Positions 8,187 to 16,788 of a DNA stretch of 44,549 nucleotides are shown piece after piece (the first letter of the stretch is position 1; each line of letters starts with the position of its first letter). The notes under the pieces are model-generated. The model was not told where the DNA came from and made no database searches. It was given only the letters and a program-made list of their open reading frames with translations. This DNA comes from Actinomycetota bacterium. GTDB lineage: Bacteria > Actinomycetota > Thermoleophilia > Solirubrobacterales > 70-9. The position numbers and the translations under genes are program-made. The stretch spans positions 1 through 44,549 of the forward strand of contig JAFDWF010000049.1 in NCBI GenBank assembly GCA_018268575.1, written 5' to 3'.

Positions 8187-11117
8187 TCAGGTCGACTCGT
8201 CCAGCGCCAGGCTCAGGGCCTCGACGAGGGTGGCAACCGCAGCGCTGTCGAGGCAGAGCGGCGGCTTCAGCTTCAGGACGTTGGCGTCGTCGCCGGTCGG
8301 TTGGATGATCACGCCGTAGTGCCGCATCCGCTCGCAGATGCGGCCCGCCAGCGCCGTCGCCGGTGACTTCGTCTCGCGATCCTCGACGAGATCGACGCCG
8401 AGGTAGAGGCCCCGTCCGTGGACCGCACCGATCGCGTCGTGCTGTTGGGAGAGCTCCTCCACCCCGCGCCGAAGCATGTCTCCGACGCGGGCCGCGTTCG
8501 ACGGGAGGTCCTCGTCGCGGAGGGCGTCGAGGACGGCGACGCCGACCGCACAGGAAAGCGGGCTGCCCGCGGGCGAGGAGAAAAAGGTGCCTTCGTCGAG
8601 CGCCGCGGCGATCTCCTTGCGGCAGATCACGGCGCCCAGCGGATAGCCGTTGCCCGCCCCCTTGGCGATGCAGACGATGTCAGGGACCACGCGCTCGTGC
8701 TCGAACGCCCAGATCTGGGGCCCGGTCCGGCCGAGGCCCACCTGGATCTCGTCGGCGATGCAGACCCCGCCGGCGGCGCGGACGACCTGAAAAGCGTCGG
8801 CGAGGTAGCCCGCCGGGGGCTCGACCCCTCCCTGGTTCCCCAGCAGGGGCTCGACGACGAACGCCGCCGGGCCCCGATGGGCGGCGGCGGCCTCGCAGGC
8901 CGCACGGACCGAATCGACGTAGGGCTCCGCCGCGGACCCGTGGGGGCCGCGGTAGGGATTCGGCTGATCGACCACGTGGACGTGCGGCGAGAGCTCGCGG
9001 CGCCAGTCCGGTCGGTCGCCGGGGTTCGTACAGACCTCGAACGGGCCCGCGGTCCAGCCGTGGTAGGCACCCTCGACCGCGAGGAGGTCGCGGCGACCGG
9101 TATAGGCGCGGGCCAGGCGCAACGCGAGGTCGACCGCCTCGCTTCCCGAGTTGACGAAGAGGACGCGGTCGAGCTCGTCGGGGACCAGGTCGAGGAGGCG
9201 CTCGGCGTAGGCGGGCATCGATTCGTAGAGAAAGCGGGAGTTGGTGTTCAGCAGGCGAAGCTGCCGTTCGGCCGCCGCAGCGACCGCCGGATGCGAGTGG
9301 CCGACCAGGGCGACGTTGTTGATCGCGTCCACGTAGGGCCTGCCGTCGCCGTCGTAGAGCGTGTGTCGCCAACCCCGCACGACCTCCATCGGCTCCTCGT
9401 AGTAGAGCGGCTGGGCAGCGGCGACCGCGACCGCCCGGCGTCGCCGCGTCGACGCCGCCTCGACCGGGGCGGGCGCCGCGGTGTCGATGCCGATCAGCGG
9501 CGAGGGGTCCGGGCTGAGCTCCAGCGCCACGGCGCGGTGATGCGTCAGGGCCGTTCCCGGCATCCCCGGATCGAGCGCGAGTTGGAGGTGAAGGTGGGGC
9601 GGCAGGGGTCCGGCGGCGGCGACCGTGCCGAGGAGAGCTCCAGGGTCGACCCGATCGCCCGGCGCGATCGCCGGGTCGAGCCCGGCCAGCCGCAGGACCA
9701 GCGGCTCCGATCCGACTGTCACCCCGAGCTCGATCGCCCGACCCTCGACGCCGATCGCCTCGCCCGCGAGGCGCAGGCGCACCGGCGTGCCGGCGGGCTG
9801 GAAGAGGTCGAGGCCGAGGTGGAGCGGCGCGGGCGGTCGCCGGGCGGCCGGGCCGGCGGCGGTGAGGCGCACCTCGCCCCACCGACCGACGCCGGTGCCC
9901 TCGTCGGGCAGCACGGCGACGATGTCGTCGGCGGACTCCCAGGCCCCGAACGCGAGCGCCTCGGAGCCCACCGAGAGGTCGAGCGGGACCAGCGGCCGGT
10001 CGAGGTCGAGCGCCGGTTCGAGGTCCGCGATCGCGGCGCGGGCAGACGCTGCGCGGGGGTGCGCCTCGAAGCCGAAGCCAGCGCGGGCGGTGGCGACCGC
10101 CAGCGGCACCGGAACCGCCAGCACCGCCTCCAGCACCGCCCAGTCCTCGACCATCAGCCTGGCCAGATGCGGGCTCGCTCCGGCCAACCCGGCCTGGTGC
10201 GTGCTGGAGAGGGCGCAGACGACCCCGCGGGCGAGGATCAGCGGCCAGACCGCCTCCGCCTCGGCCGCCGTCAGCGGCGCGACCTGGGCGAAGCCGGCCA
10301 GTACCTCGGCGACGCCGCCGAGCGGATCGCCGAGATCGTGGAAGACGGCCGACAGCGCCGCGTGGGCGGCCTCGGTCACCCGCCAGCTCTCGACCACGTC
10401 GCCGAAGTCCACCAGCCCGGTCGGGACGACGTCGCCGTCCTCGCCGACGACGCCGACGACGTTGTAGTCGGTGACGTCGCAATGGACCGGGGCCAGTGGC
10501 AGGTCCGCCGCCCCACCGCCGGCGATCAGCTCGAGCAGCGGCGCGATCCCCCGCCTCGCCATCTCCTGGCGCTCGCTCTCGGCGACCGAGCCGAGCAGCT
10601 CGTCGACCAGCGCGGGAGCCTGCCGCGGCTCCCACTGCAGGGCGCGGGAGAGCCCCGGGTGCGCCAGCGGCGCCAGGCCCACCTGGCAGCGGCCGGCGAG
10701 CTCGCCGAGCCGGCGCAGGACGGGGACGCCGAGATGTCCGGCATCGGCGAGCGGCACCCCGTCCACCCAGGTGACCAGGCGGGCGAGATGGCCGTCGATC
10801 GTCGTCAGCGCCGGACCGGAGAGCGTCGGGACCACCGCTGGCACCTCGAAGCCCGGCGCCGCCTCCGCCAGGACGCGCATCGCCTCGTCGCCCACCTCGA
10901 CGTCCACCCGGTCGGTCGCCCGGTTGGCGATCTTGAGGACGTAGCTGCGTCCGTCGGCGGCCACCCGGAAGTTCTGGTCCTGGGTGCTGCCGAGCTCGCG
11001 GACCGTGGCGTCCATCCCCCACTCGCGGGCGAGCAGCGCCGCCACCTCCGCCTCGCCGAAGCTCGGGTTCGGCGAGGCCAGCAGGGCGGCGAAGGTGGTC
11101 TGCTCGGGTACGCTCAT
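8187..11117 (-). CDS. Kinase / M23-like / class-III PLP phospho-lyase fusion
   Basis: This 976-residue three-domain protein is the last gene of the large operon. Residues 1-330 form an aminoglycoside-phosphotransferase-type kinase (VHCDVTDYNVVG; VDFGDVVESW). Residues about 410-530 are an M23-like beta domain (HLGLDLF and PPHLHLQ). Residues about 560-976 are a class III aminotransferase fold with DEIQVGLGRTG and the PLP lysine at about Lys819 (IAKGAGNG). In animals, hydroxylysine kinase and the phosphoethanolamine or phosphohydroxylysine phospho-lyases have just these two enzyme folds. The fusion is therefore predicted to phosphorylate an amino alcohol and then eliminate phosphate and ammonia. 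The substrate is inferred, not shown. An ordinary transaminase remains possible. ATGA overlap with the gene upstream. Confidence 0.85.
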   Translation of the reverse strand: MSVPEQTTFAALLASPNPSFGEAEVAALLAREWGMDATVRELGSTQDQNFRVAADGRSYVLKIANRATDRVDVEVGDEAMRVLAEAAPGFEVPAVVPTLSGPALTTIDGHLARLVTWVDGVPLADAGHLGVPVLRRLGELAGRCQVGLAPLAHPGLSRALQWEPRQAPALVDELLGSVAESERQEMARRGIAPLLELIAGGGAADLPLAPVHCDVTDYNVVGVVGEDGDVVPTGLVDFGDVVESWRVTEAAHAALSAVFHDLGDPLGGVAEVLAGFAQVAPLTAAEAEAVWPLILARGVVCALSSTHQAGLAGASPHLARLMVEDWAVLEAVLAVPVPLAVATARAGFGFEAHPRAASARAAIADLEPALDLDRPLVPLDLSVGSEALAFGAWESADDIVAVLPDEGTGVGRWGEVRLTAAGPAARRPPAPLHLGLDLFQPAGTPVRLRLAGEAIGVEGRAIELGVTVGSEPLVLRLAGLDPAIAPGDRVDPGALLGTVAAAGPLPPHLHLQLALDPGMPGTALTHHRAVALELSPDPSPLIGIDTAAPAPVEAASTRRRRAVAVAAAQPLYYEEPMEVVRGWRHTLYDGDGRPYVDAINNVALVGHSHPAVAAAAERQLRLLNTNSRFLYESMPAYAERLLDLVPDELDRVLFVNSGSEAVDLALRLARAYTGRRDLLAVEGAYHGWTAGPFEVCTNPGDRPDWRRELSPHVHVVDQPNPYRGPHGSAAEPYVDSVRAACEAAAAHRGPAAFVVEPLLGNQGGVEPPAGYLADAFQVVRAAGGVCIADEIQVGLGRTGPQIWAFEHERVVPDIVCIAKGAGNGYPLGAVICRKEIAAALDEGTFFSSPAGSPLSCAVGVAVLDALRDEDLPSNAARVGDMLRRGVEELSQQHDAIGAVHGRGLYLGVDLVEDRETKSPATALAGRICERMRHYGVIIQPTGDDANVLKLKPPLCLDSAAVATLVEALSLALDEST

Positions 11118-12796
11118 CGCGGTTGCTCGGCTCTCGCAGGAAGGACGGTCAACTCGAGCGCCGATCCGTTCGAGCCGCCGACCAGAAGCGTACGCTCGGC
11201 CGCCCTCGCGTCGGCCGCCCAGGCGTCACCGCCGCCCGCCGCCCGCGGCAGGAACTGCGGATACGAGGAGGCGGCGAGCTCGAGCCGCAGGCGGTGGCCG
11301 GGGGCGAGATCGTGGGCGAGGTCGCCGAGGTCGATCACCACCGGCCGCGGGCGGGTGTCGGCCCCGTGCGCGGCGGCGCCGTCGCTCAGCCGGCGCGTGG
11401 TGCGATCGGGGCCGACGTCGACCAGCTTCGCGGTGGTCGCGGCGCTCGTGGCGGTGGCGGTGGTCGCGACCCGGACCCGGACCGGGCCCGCGATCCGCAG
11501 GCCCGTGGGGAACGGATCGCTGCTGAAGCGGAGGAGGTCGGGACGGCCGTCGAGCTGACGGTCGTCGGGCGGCGCCGCCAGCGCCTGCAGCTCGTCGAGG
11601 TAGAGGCTGGGGACGGGCCGGCTCGGGTCGTGCGTCCAGTCGACCGCGGTCGGCGTCGGGTCGGGCCGCGGCGAGAGCCCGCCGCCGTCGGGATGGCGAA
11701 GGGCGTTGCCGGCGTCGACCAGGTCGAGGCGCAGCGGCTCGGCGTCGGCCGGCGGCCAGGTCGGGCCGCTCTGCCACTCGCCGCCGCCTGCCCGCCAGCG
11801 CACCGATGCCGCGGGCGGCTCGGCGCCACCGAGGACGGCGTCGTAGAAGTCCAGGGTCGGATCGAGGTACGCGGGCATGAACGCCTCGATCTCGGCGCTC
11901 GCGATCGAGTGCAGGTCGATCGGCCCCGACGGCTCGAGGCTCCAGCCTGCGTGCGCGTGGTCGACCGCGTCCATGATCAGCGGCTGCGGCGCCCGGGAGC
12001 TCCGCCGCGCGCTCCGCCAGGCCGCCATCTGGCCGCGACGGAAGATGTCGAACCAGCCGCCGACGTGGAGCGCCGGGATCCTCAGGGCGGCGGCGAGGCG
12101 CTCGGCCCGGAACGGCATCCGGTCCCAGAGGGGCGCCTCGGCCGGGCTGCGCCGCCAGAGCTCGAGGCTGGCGCAGCGGCGCTCGCCGTGGGCGCTGCCG
12201 AGCGCGCCCGCCGGGTCACCCTCGCCCCAGTCGAGGTCGGCCGGGACGATCCCGTACATCCGGTTGTCCATCCAGGTGTCGGCGGCCCAGGCGAGCGGGA
12301 AGGCAAGCCGCGGCACGCCCTGCCGGTAGAGCCAGTCGCCGGCGACGTCGGCGGTGGTGTTGCGGGGGACGATCGCGCGCAGCGCCGGATGCCCGCTCGC
12401 CGCCGCGGCCCACTGGGTGAAGCCGAAGTAGGACTCCCCCCACATCGCGACCCCGCCGTCGCACCAGGACCTGCCGGCCACCCAGTCGAGCGAGTCGTAG
12501 CCGTCGGCGAGCTCGTCGACGAAGGCGATCGGCTCGCCCTCGGAGCGACCCTTGCCGCGCGTGTCCTGGGCGACGAAGGCGTAGCCGCGCCCGGTCATGT
12601 AGGCGGCGACCCAGGGGATGAAGCAGTCGCGGCCCGACTTGTCGTAGGGCAGCCGGGTCAGCACGGTCGGGAAGGGGCCGCGGCCGGCGGGCAGGTAGAC
12701 GTCGGTGGCGAGGCGGGCGCCGTCGCGCATGCCGACCATCGCCTGGTCGGCGCGCGGGTCGGGCTGCCCCAGCGACAGCGGTCGGGCGGGGCTCAC
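11114..12796 (-). CDS. CocE/NonD-type alpha/beta hydrolase (peptidase S15)
   Basis: This 560-residue hydrolase matches the X-Pro dipeptidyl-peptidase S15 / CocE pattern. The alpha/beta-hydrolase part contains the nucleophile elbow GESYFG (VAMWGESYFGFTQ) and the oxyanion region RLPYDKSGRD. The C-terminal third is a jelly-roll typical of the family (IAGPVRVRVATTA, HRLRLELAASSYPQF). No signal peptide, so it acts in the cytoplasm. It likely cleaves an ester or amide, possibly a proline-containing peptide brought in by the operon's importer. The GTG start at 12796 overlaps the stop of the upstream oxidase (GTGA), and its own stop overlaps the next start (ATGA). Confidence 0.85.
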   Translation of the reverse strand: MSPARPLSLGQPDPRADQAMVGMRDGARLATDVYLPAGRGPFPTVLTRLPYDKSGRDCFIPWVAAYMTGRGYAFVAQDTRGKGRSEGEPIAFVDELADGYDSLDWVAGRSWCDGGVAMWGESYFGFTQWAAAASGHPALRAIVPRNTTADVAGDWLYRQGVPRLAFPLAWAADTWMDNRMYGIVPADLDWGEGDPAGALGSAHGERRCASLELWRRSPAEAPLWDRMPFRAERLAAALRIPALHVGGWFDIFRRGQMAAWRSARRSSRAPQPLIMDAVDHAHAGWSLEPSGPIDLHSIASAEIEAFMPAYLDPTLDFYDAVLGGAEPPAASVRWRAGGGEWQSGPTWPPADAEPLRLDLVDAGNALRHPDGGGLSPRPDPTPTAVDWTHDPSRPVPSLYLDELQALAAPPDDRQLDGRPDLLRFSSDPFPTGLRIAGPVRVRVATTATATSAATTAKLVDVGPDRTTRRLSDGAAAHGADTRPRPVVIDLGDLAHDLAPGHRLRLELAASSYPQFLPRAAGGGDAWAADARAAERTLLVGGSNGSALELTVLPARAEQPR

Positions 12797-14187
12797 GAGC
12801 GCCCCGCCAGTCGGCCGGCCACCGCCGCCAGGCGCGACGGCCGCCCGCTGCGGCGCTCGAGCGCGTCGGCCCCGCCGAGCAGCGAGTAGACGGTGCGGAT
12901 GCCGAGGAAGCGCAACGGCTCGGGCTCCCAGCGGCGGGTGGGCGGGCCGACCCAGGGCAGGCCGGTCAGCTCGGTCTCGCGGCCGAGGATCAGGTCGCGC
13001 AGGGTGCGGCCCGCGAGGTTCGCGGCGGCGAGCCCCTCGCCGCCGTAGCCGACCGCCCACCCCTCCCCCGTGCGGCGGTCGACCCCGACCGCCGGCATCC
13101 AGTCGCGGGAGAAGCCGAGGACGCCGTGCCAGGCGCACTCGATGCGAGCCTCGGCGAGGCGGGGGAAGAGCCGGATCAGCCGCCGCCGCAGCCCGACGAC
13201 GGTGTGCCGCGGCACCGCCCCCTCGCGCTGGGTCCGCGACCCGTAGCGGTAGGGGACGCCGCGCCCGCCGATGACGACGCGCCCGTCCGCGGTCCGCTGC
13301 AGGTAGACGTACATGTGGGCGCCGTCGGCGAGCAGCTCGGGGCCGCGCCAGCCGAGGCGCTCCCAGGCGCGCGGGTCGAGGCGCTCGGTGGCGATCAGGG
13401 CGCTGTTGATCGGCACCACCTCGCGGCGGCGGTCGGCGAACTCGGCGCCGTAGGCCTCGGTCGCGCGGATCACCCAGCGAGCCTCGACCTCCCCGGCGGC
13501 GGTGCTGGCGCGGCCGGGCTCGATCGCCGCCACCGCGGTCCGCTCGAAGATCCGCGCCCCCGCCCGCTCGGCGGCCGCGGCCAGCCCGAGCACCAGCTTC
13601 GCCGGCTGCACCCGGGCCACGTCGGGGTCGAAGATCGCTCCGCGCAGGCCGGCGACGTCGACCCGCGCCCGGGCCGCCGCGGCGTCCAGCAGCTCCAGCC
13701 GCCCGCCCGGCCCGGCCGCCGCCTCGGCGGCGGCGAAGCGGGCCCGCAGCCGATCCCACTCGACCGGCGTCTGCGCCAGGTCGAGGGCGCCGCAGCGGAG
13801 GAAGTCGCAGTCGATCCCCTCCTCCTCGACGACCCGGCCGACCTCCGCGACCGTCGCCGCGATCGCCCGTGCCTGCGCCGCCGCCGCCGCGTCACCGCCG
13901 CGGGCGGCCCAGGCGCCGGGATCGCCGCCGAGCTCACCCATCAGCCAGCCGCCGTTGCGCCCGGAGGCGCCGAAGCCGACGTGCTCGCGCTCGAGCACGA
14001 CGACGTCGATCCCCGGCTCGGCCCGGCAGAGCTCGAGCGCCGCCCAGAGCCCGGTCAGGCCGGCGCCGACGATGCAGACGTCGGCGCGCAGCGGGCCCGA
14101 CAGCGCGGGCCGGGTCGGCAGCTCGCCGAGGGCGCTGAACCAGAGGCTGGGATGGACCGTCGGCGCCGCCGGCGAGCCGCGACTCAC
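12793..14187 (-). CDS. FAD-dependent amine/amino-acid oxidase (DAO family)
   Basis: This 464-residue protein has the DAO Rossmann motif ADVCIVGAGLTGLWAALEL near residue 30, followed by FGASGRNGGWLMGELGG, the pattern of the gamma-glutamylputrescine oxidase (PuuB) group. The C-terminal FAD contact GYGGEGLAAANLAGRTL is present. It should oxidise a secondary or primary amine to an imine, giving an aldehyde and H2O2. The GTG start at 14187 overlaps the SDR stop by four bases, and this sets the N-terminus (MSRGSPAAPTVHPSLW). In the operon it may oxidise an amine released by the upstream hydrolases. Confidence 0.85.
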   Translation of the reverse strand: MSRGSPAAPTVHPSLWFSALGELPTRPALSGPLRADVCIVGAGLTGLWAALELCRAEPGIDVVVLEREHVGFGASGRNGGWLMGELGGDPGAWAARGGDAAAAAQARAIAATVAEVGRVVEEEGIDCDFLRCGALDLAQTPVEWDRLRARFAAAEAAAGPGGRLELLDAAAARARVDVAGLRGAIFDPDVARVQPAKLVLGLAAAAERAGARIFERTAVAAIEPGRASTAAGEVEARWVIRATEAYGAEFADRRREVVPINSALIATERLDPRAWERLGWRGPELLADGAHMYVYLQRTADGRVVIGGRGVPYRYGSRTQREGAVPRHTVVGLRRRLIRLFPRLAEARIECAWHGVLGFSRDWMPAVGVDRRTGEGWAVGYGGEGLAAANLAGRTLRDLILGRETELTGLPWVGPPTRRWEPEPLRFLGIRTVYSLLGGADALERRSGRPSRLAAVAGRLAGRS

Positions 14188-14933
14188 CCTGCTTCCCACT
14201 CTCGCTTGAGCACCGGGTCGACGTTGGAGAGGCCGCCGTCGATGACGATGCTGGCGCCGCTGACGAAGCTCGACTGGGGACCGAGCAGCCAGGCGACCGC
14301 GTCGGCCACCTCGGCCGGCCGGCCGAGTCGGGCCAGCGGCGTCAGCGAGATCGCCAGCTCCTCCTCGTTGGCCATCTCGGTGTCGATCCAGCCGGGCGTC
14401 ACCACGTTGACGCGGACGCCGCGCTCGCCGAGCAGGTTGGCGAGGCCCTTGGTCGCGTTCAAGAGCGCTGCCTTGCTCGCCGCGTAGGCCATGCTGTTGT
14501 AGGAGCCGACGGTGCCGTCGACGCTGGCCACGTTGACGATCGCCCCGCCCGCGGCCATCTGCCCGCCGAGCGCCCGGGCAAGCCGCACGGGCGCGGTCAG
14601 GTTGACCGCGAGCGTGCGCCGCCAGGGCTCGAGCTCGAGCTCGCCCGCCGCTTCGAAGTGGATCATCCCGGCGTTGTTGACGAGGCCGTCGAGCGGCGCC
14701 GCGCCGGCCGCCTCGATCAGCTCGCCGACCGAGCCGTCGTCGGCGAGGTCGACCTGGTGGACCGTCAGCCGCGGCTCGGCGGCGGCGAATTCGCGGGCGG
14801 CGTCGGCCCCGGCGCGGTAGGTGCCGAGCACCTCCCAACCGTCGCCCAGCAGGCGCGCCGCGATCCCCCGGCCGATCCCGCGCGAGACGCCGGTGACGAG
14901 CGCCCGCCGGGGCCGCTCCGGGGGCGCCGTCAT
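14184..14933 (-). CDS. Short-chain dehydrogenase/reductase (SDR)
   Basis: This 249-residue classical SDR has the cofactor motif TGVSRGIG (residues 14-21), NNAG (86-89), and a catalytic set Asn111, Ser137, Tyr150, Lys154 (YAASK). It ends with the usual IVIDGGLSN stretch. It should carry out NAD(P)-dependent alcohol/ketone interconversion in the cytoplasm. The start overlaps the permease stop (ATGA), and the stop overlaps the oxidase start, so it is translated within the operon. The substrate is unknown. A role on a hydroxy-acid or aldehyde product of the oxidase is a guess. Confidence 0.88.
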   Translation of the reverse strand: MTAPPERPRRALVTGVSRGIGRGIAARLLGDGWEVLGTYRAGADAAREFAAAEPRLTVHQVDLADDGSVGELIEAAGAAPLDGLVNNAGMIHFEAAGELELEPWRRTLAVNLTAPVRLARALGGQMAAGGAIVNVASVDGTVGSYNSMAYAASKAALLNATKGLANLLGERGVRVNVVTPGWIDTEMANEEELAISLTPLARLGRPAEVADAVAWLLGPQSSFVSGASIVIDGGLSNVDPVLKREWEAG

Positions 14934-15925
14934 TCGCGCACCCGCGGGTCGGCGAGGCCCTGGAGGATGTCGACCCCGGTGTTGATGATCACGTAGGCGG
15001 CACCGAGCAGCAGGGTGACGCCGGCGATCGCCGGGAAGTCGCCTTTGGGGATGCTCTGGGCGACGTAGAGCCCGATCCCCGGCCAGGCGAACACGGTCTC
15101 GACCAGGGTCAGGCCGGCGAAGACGATGCCGAACATCAGCCCCGACATCGCCAGCGTCGGCCCGGCCGAGTTGCGCAGGCAGTGCCGCAGCACCAGCTTC
15201 CAGCGGGGCAGGCCGCGGGCCTTCGCGGCGCGCACGTGCTCGGCCCGCAGGTTGGCGATCAGGCTGCCGCGCAGGACCCGGCCGACCGCCACCGCGGGCA
15301 CCAGCGCGAGGGCGAAGGCGGGCATGATCAGGTGTTCGATCGAGTTCAGGGTCACGTTCGGTTCTCCGTTCAGCAGCCCGTCGATCACCAGCAGGCCGGT
15401 CGGGCCGCTCGGCGCCCCGACGATCGAGGTGCGGCCGCTGGCGGGCTGCCAGTGCAGGTTGCGGTAGAAGATCAGGATGCCGGCGATGCCGAGCAGGAAC
15501 GGCGGCGCCGCGGCGAGCACGAAGAGCGAGGAGCGCAGGATCCCCGAGCCGCGGGTCCGCAAGGCGCTCGAGATCCCGAGCAAGATGCTGAGCGGCACCG
15601 CGAAGACCATCGCCGCGAGGACGAGTTCGATCGAGGCGGGCAGGAAGTTGCTGATGTCGGTGGCGACCGGCTGGCCGGTGTGCAGCGAGGTCTGCAGGTT
15701 TCCTTCGAGCGCGTCGCCGACGTAGTTGAAGTAGCGCTGGACCACCGGATCGCGGTAGCCGAGGCGTTCTTCTTCGGCTTCGACCACCTTCTGGGTGGCG
15801 CTCTGGCCGACCTTGATCCGCACCGGATTCACCGGTGACATCTGCTGCAGGGCGAAGATCGCGGCGATCAGGACCAGCAGCACGATCACCATCGAGCCGA
15901 GGCGGGGGCAGAGGAAGCCGATCAT
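14930..15925 (-). CDS. Peptide-type ABC transporter permease (DppB/OppB)
   Basis: This 331-residue membrane protein has the first helix at the N-terminus (LGSMVIVLLVLIAAIFALQQ), the large periplasmic loop of DppB proteins and five further helices. The cytoplasmic EAA loop reads EHVRAAKARGLPRWKLVLRH, which contacts the ATPase. The long preceding in-frame stretch is Arg/Pro-rich shadow of the next gene. ATG 15925 is taken because it overlaps the upstream permease stop. It forms the importer with the three following components. Confidence 0.92.
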   Translation of the reverse strand: MIGFLCPRLGSMVIVLLVLIAAIFALQQMSPVNPVRIKVGQSATQKVVEAEEERLGYRDPVVQRYFNYVGDALEGNLQTSLHTGQPVATDISNFLPASIELVLAAMVFAVPLSILLGISSALRTRGSGILRSSLFVLAAAPPFLLGIAGILIFYRNLHWQPASGRTSIVGAPSGPTGLLVIDGLLNGEPNVTLNSIEHLIMPAFALALVPAVAVGRVLRGSLIANLRAEHVRAAKARGLPRWKLVLRHCLRNSAGPTLAMSGLMFGIVFAGLTLVETVFAWPGIGLYVAQSIPKGDFPAIAGVTLLLGAAYVIINTGVDILQGLADPRVRE

Positions 15926-16788
15926 GAGCGGTCCATCAGGTCGCGGATCGAGTCGCCGGCGGTGTTGGCGATCAGGCTGAGCAGGAAGATCGCGATCGCC
16001 GGCATCACCGGGATCCACCAGCTGGTCAGCAGGCTGCTGAGCCCGGTGGCGGTCATCGAGCCGAGCTCGGGAGCCGGCGGCTGGGCGCCGAGGCCGAGGA
16101 AGGAGAGGCCCGCCAGGAGGACGACGAGGTTGGCGACGTCGAGGCTGGCGGCGACCACCGCGGTCGGGACCGCCCCCGGCAGCAGGTGGCGCCAGAGCCG
16201 TCCGCCCCAGCCCACCCCGGCGAGCCGCGCCGCCTCGATGTGCGGGCGGGCGGCGAGGCTGCGGATCTCGGCGCGCACCAGGCGCGCGTAGTACGGCCAC
16301 CAGAGGATCGAGACGGCGAGCAGGGTGTGGAAGAGCGAGGGCCCGATCGCGGCGACCACGGCGATCGCCAGGATCGAGGCCGGCAGTGCCAGGAAGACGT
16401 CGGTGATCCGCATCAGGACCGTGTCGACCCAGCCGCCGGTGGCGCCGGCGACGAGGCCGATCGCCCCGCCGATCAGGACCCCGCCGACGATCACCGCGAG
16501 CGCCGCCAGCCAGGTGCTCTGCAGGCCGCAGAGGACGCGGCTGAACATGTCGCGGCCGACTTCGTCGGTGCCGAGCGGGTACTGCCAGCTGGGCGGGTGG
16601 CTGGGCGGACCGACCGCGGCGAGCGGATCGTGCGGGGCGAGGGTCGGCCCGAGCAGCGCGAGCAGCGTGATCAGCGCCAGCATCCCGAGCGCCAGCTTGT
16701 CCGACAGCGGCGCGTGCCGGACCAGCCGCCAGCGACGCGGCCGCGAGAGCGAGGCACCGGAGCGCAGGACCGGTTCGATCGCCGCCAT
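15922..16788 (-). CDS. Peptide-type ABC transporter permease (DppC/OppC)
   Basis: This 288-residue permease shows the DppC N-terminal segment (APHDPLAAVGPP, YPLGTDEVGRDMFSRVL) and six predicted helices. The EAA loop reads HIEAARLAGVGWGGRLWRHLLP. Its start shares one base with the stop of the ATPase gene (TGATG). It pairs with the DppB-type permease for import of short peptides or peptide-like compounds. Confidence 0.92.
   Translation of the reverse strand: MAAIEPVLRSGASLSRPRRWRLVRHAPLSDKLALGMLALITLLALLGPTLAPHDPLAAVGPPSHPPSWQYPLGTDEVGRDMFSRVLCGLQSTWLAALAVIVGGVLIGGAIGLVAGATGGWVDTVLMRITDVFLALPASILAIAVVAAIGPSLFHTLLAVSILWWPYYARLVRAEIRSLAARPHIEAARLAGVGWGGRLWRHLLPGAVPTAVVAASLDVANLVVLLAGLSFLGLGAQPPAPELGSMTATGLSSLLTSWWIPVMPAIAIFLLSLIANTAGDSIRDLMDRS

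Noticed and set aside
8418..11558. A 1046-codon plus-strand open frame
   Set aside because: Antisense to the kinase/PLP fusion. The minus-strand product has intact catalytic motifs, so this frame is a shadow.
11123..14487. Long plus-strand frames opposite CocE, DAO and SDR genes
   Set aside because: Low-complexity Arg/Pro/Gly proteins without motifs, opposite genes that overlap in proper operon fashion.
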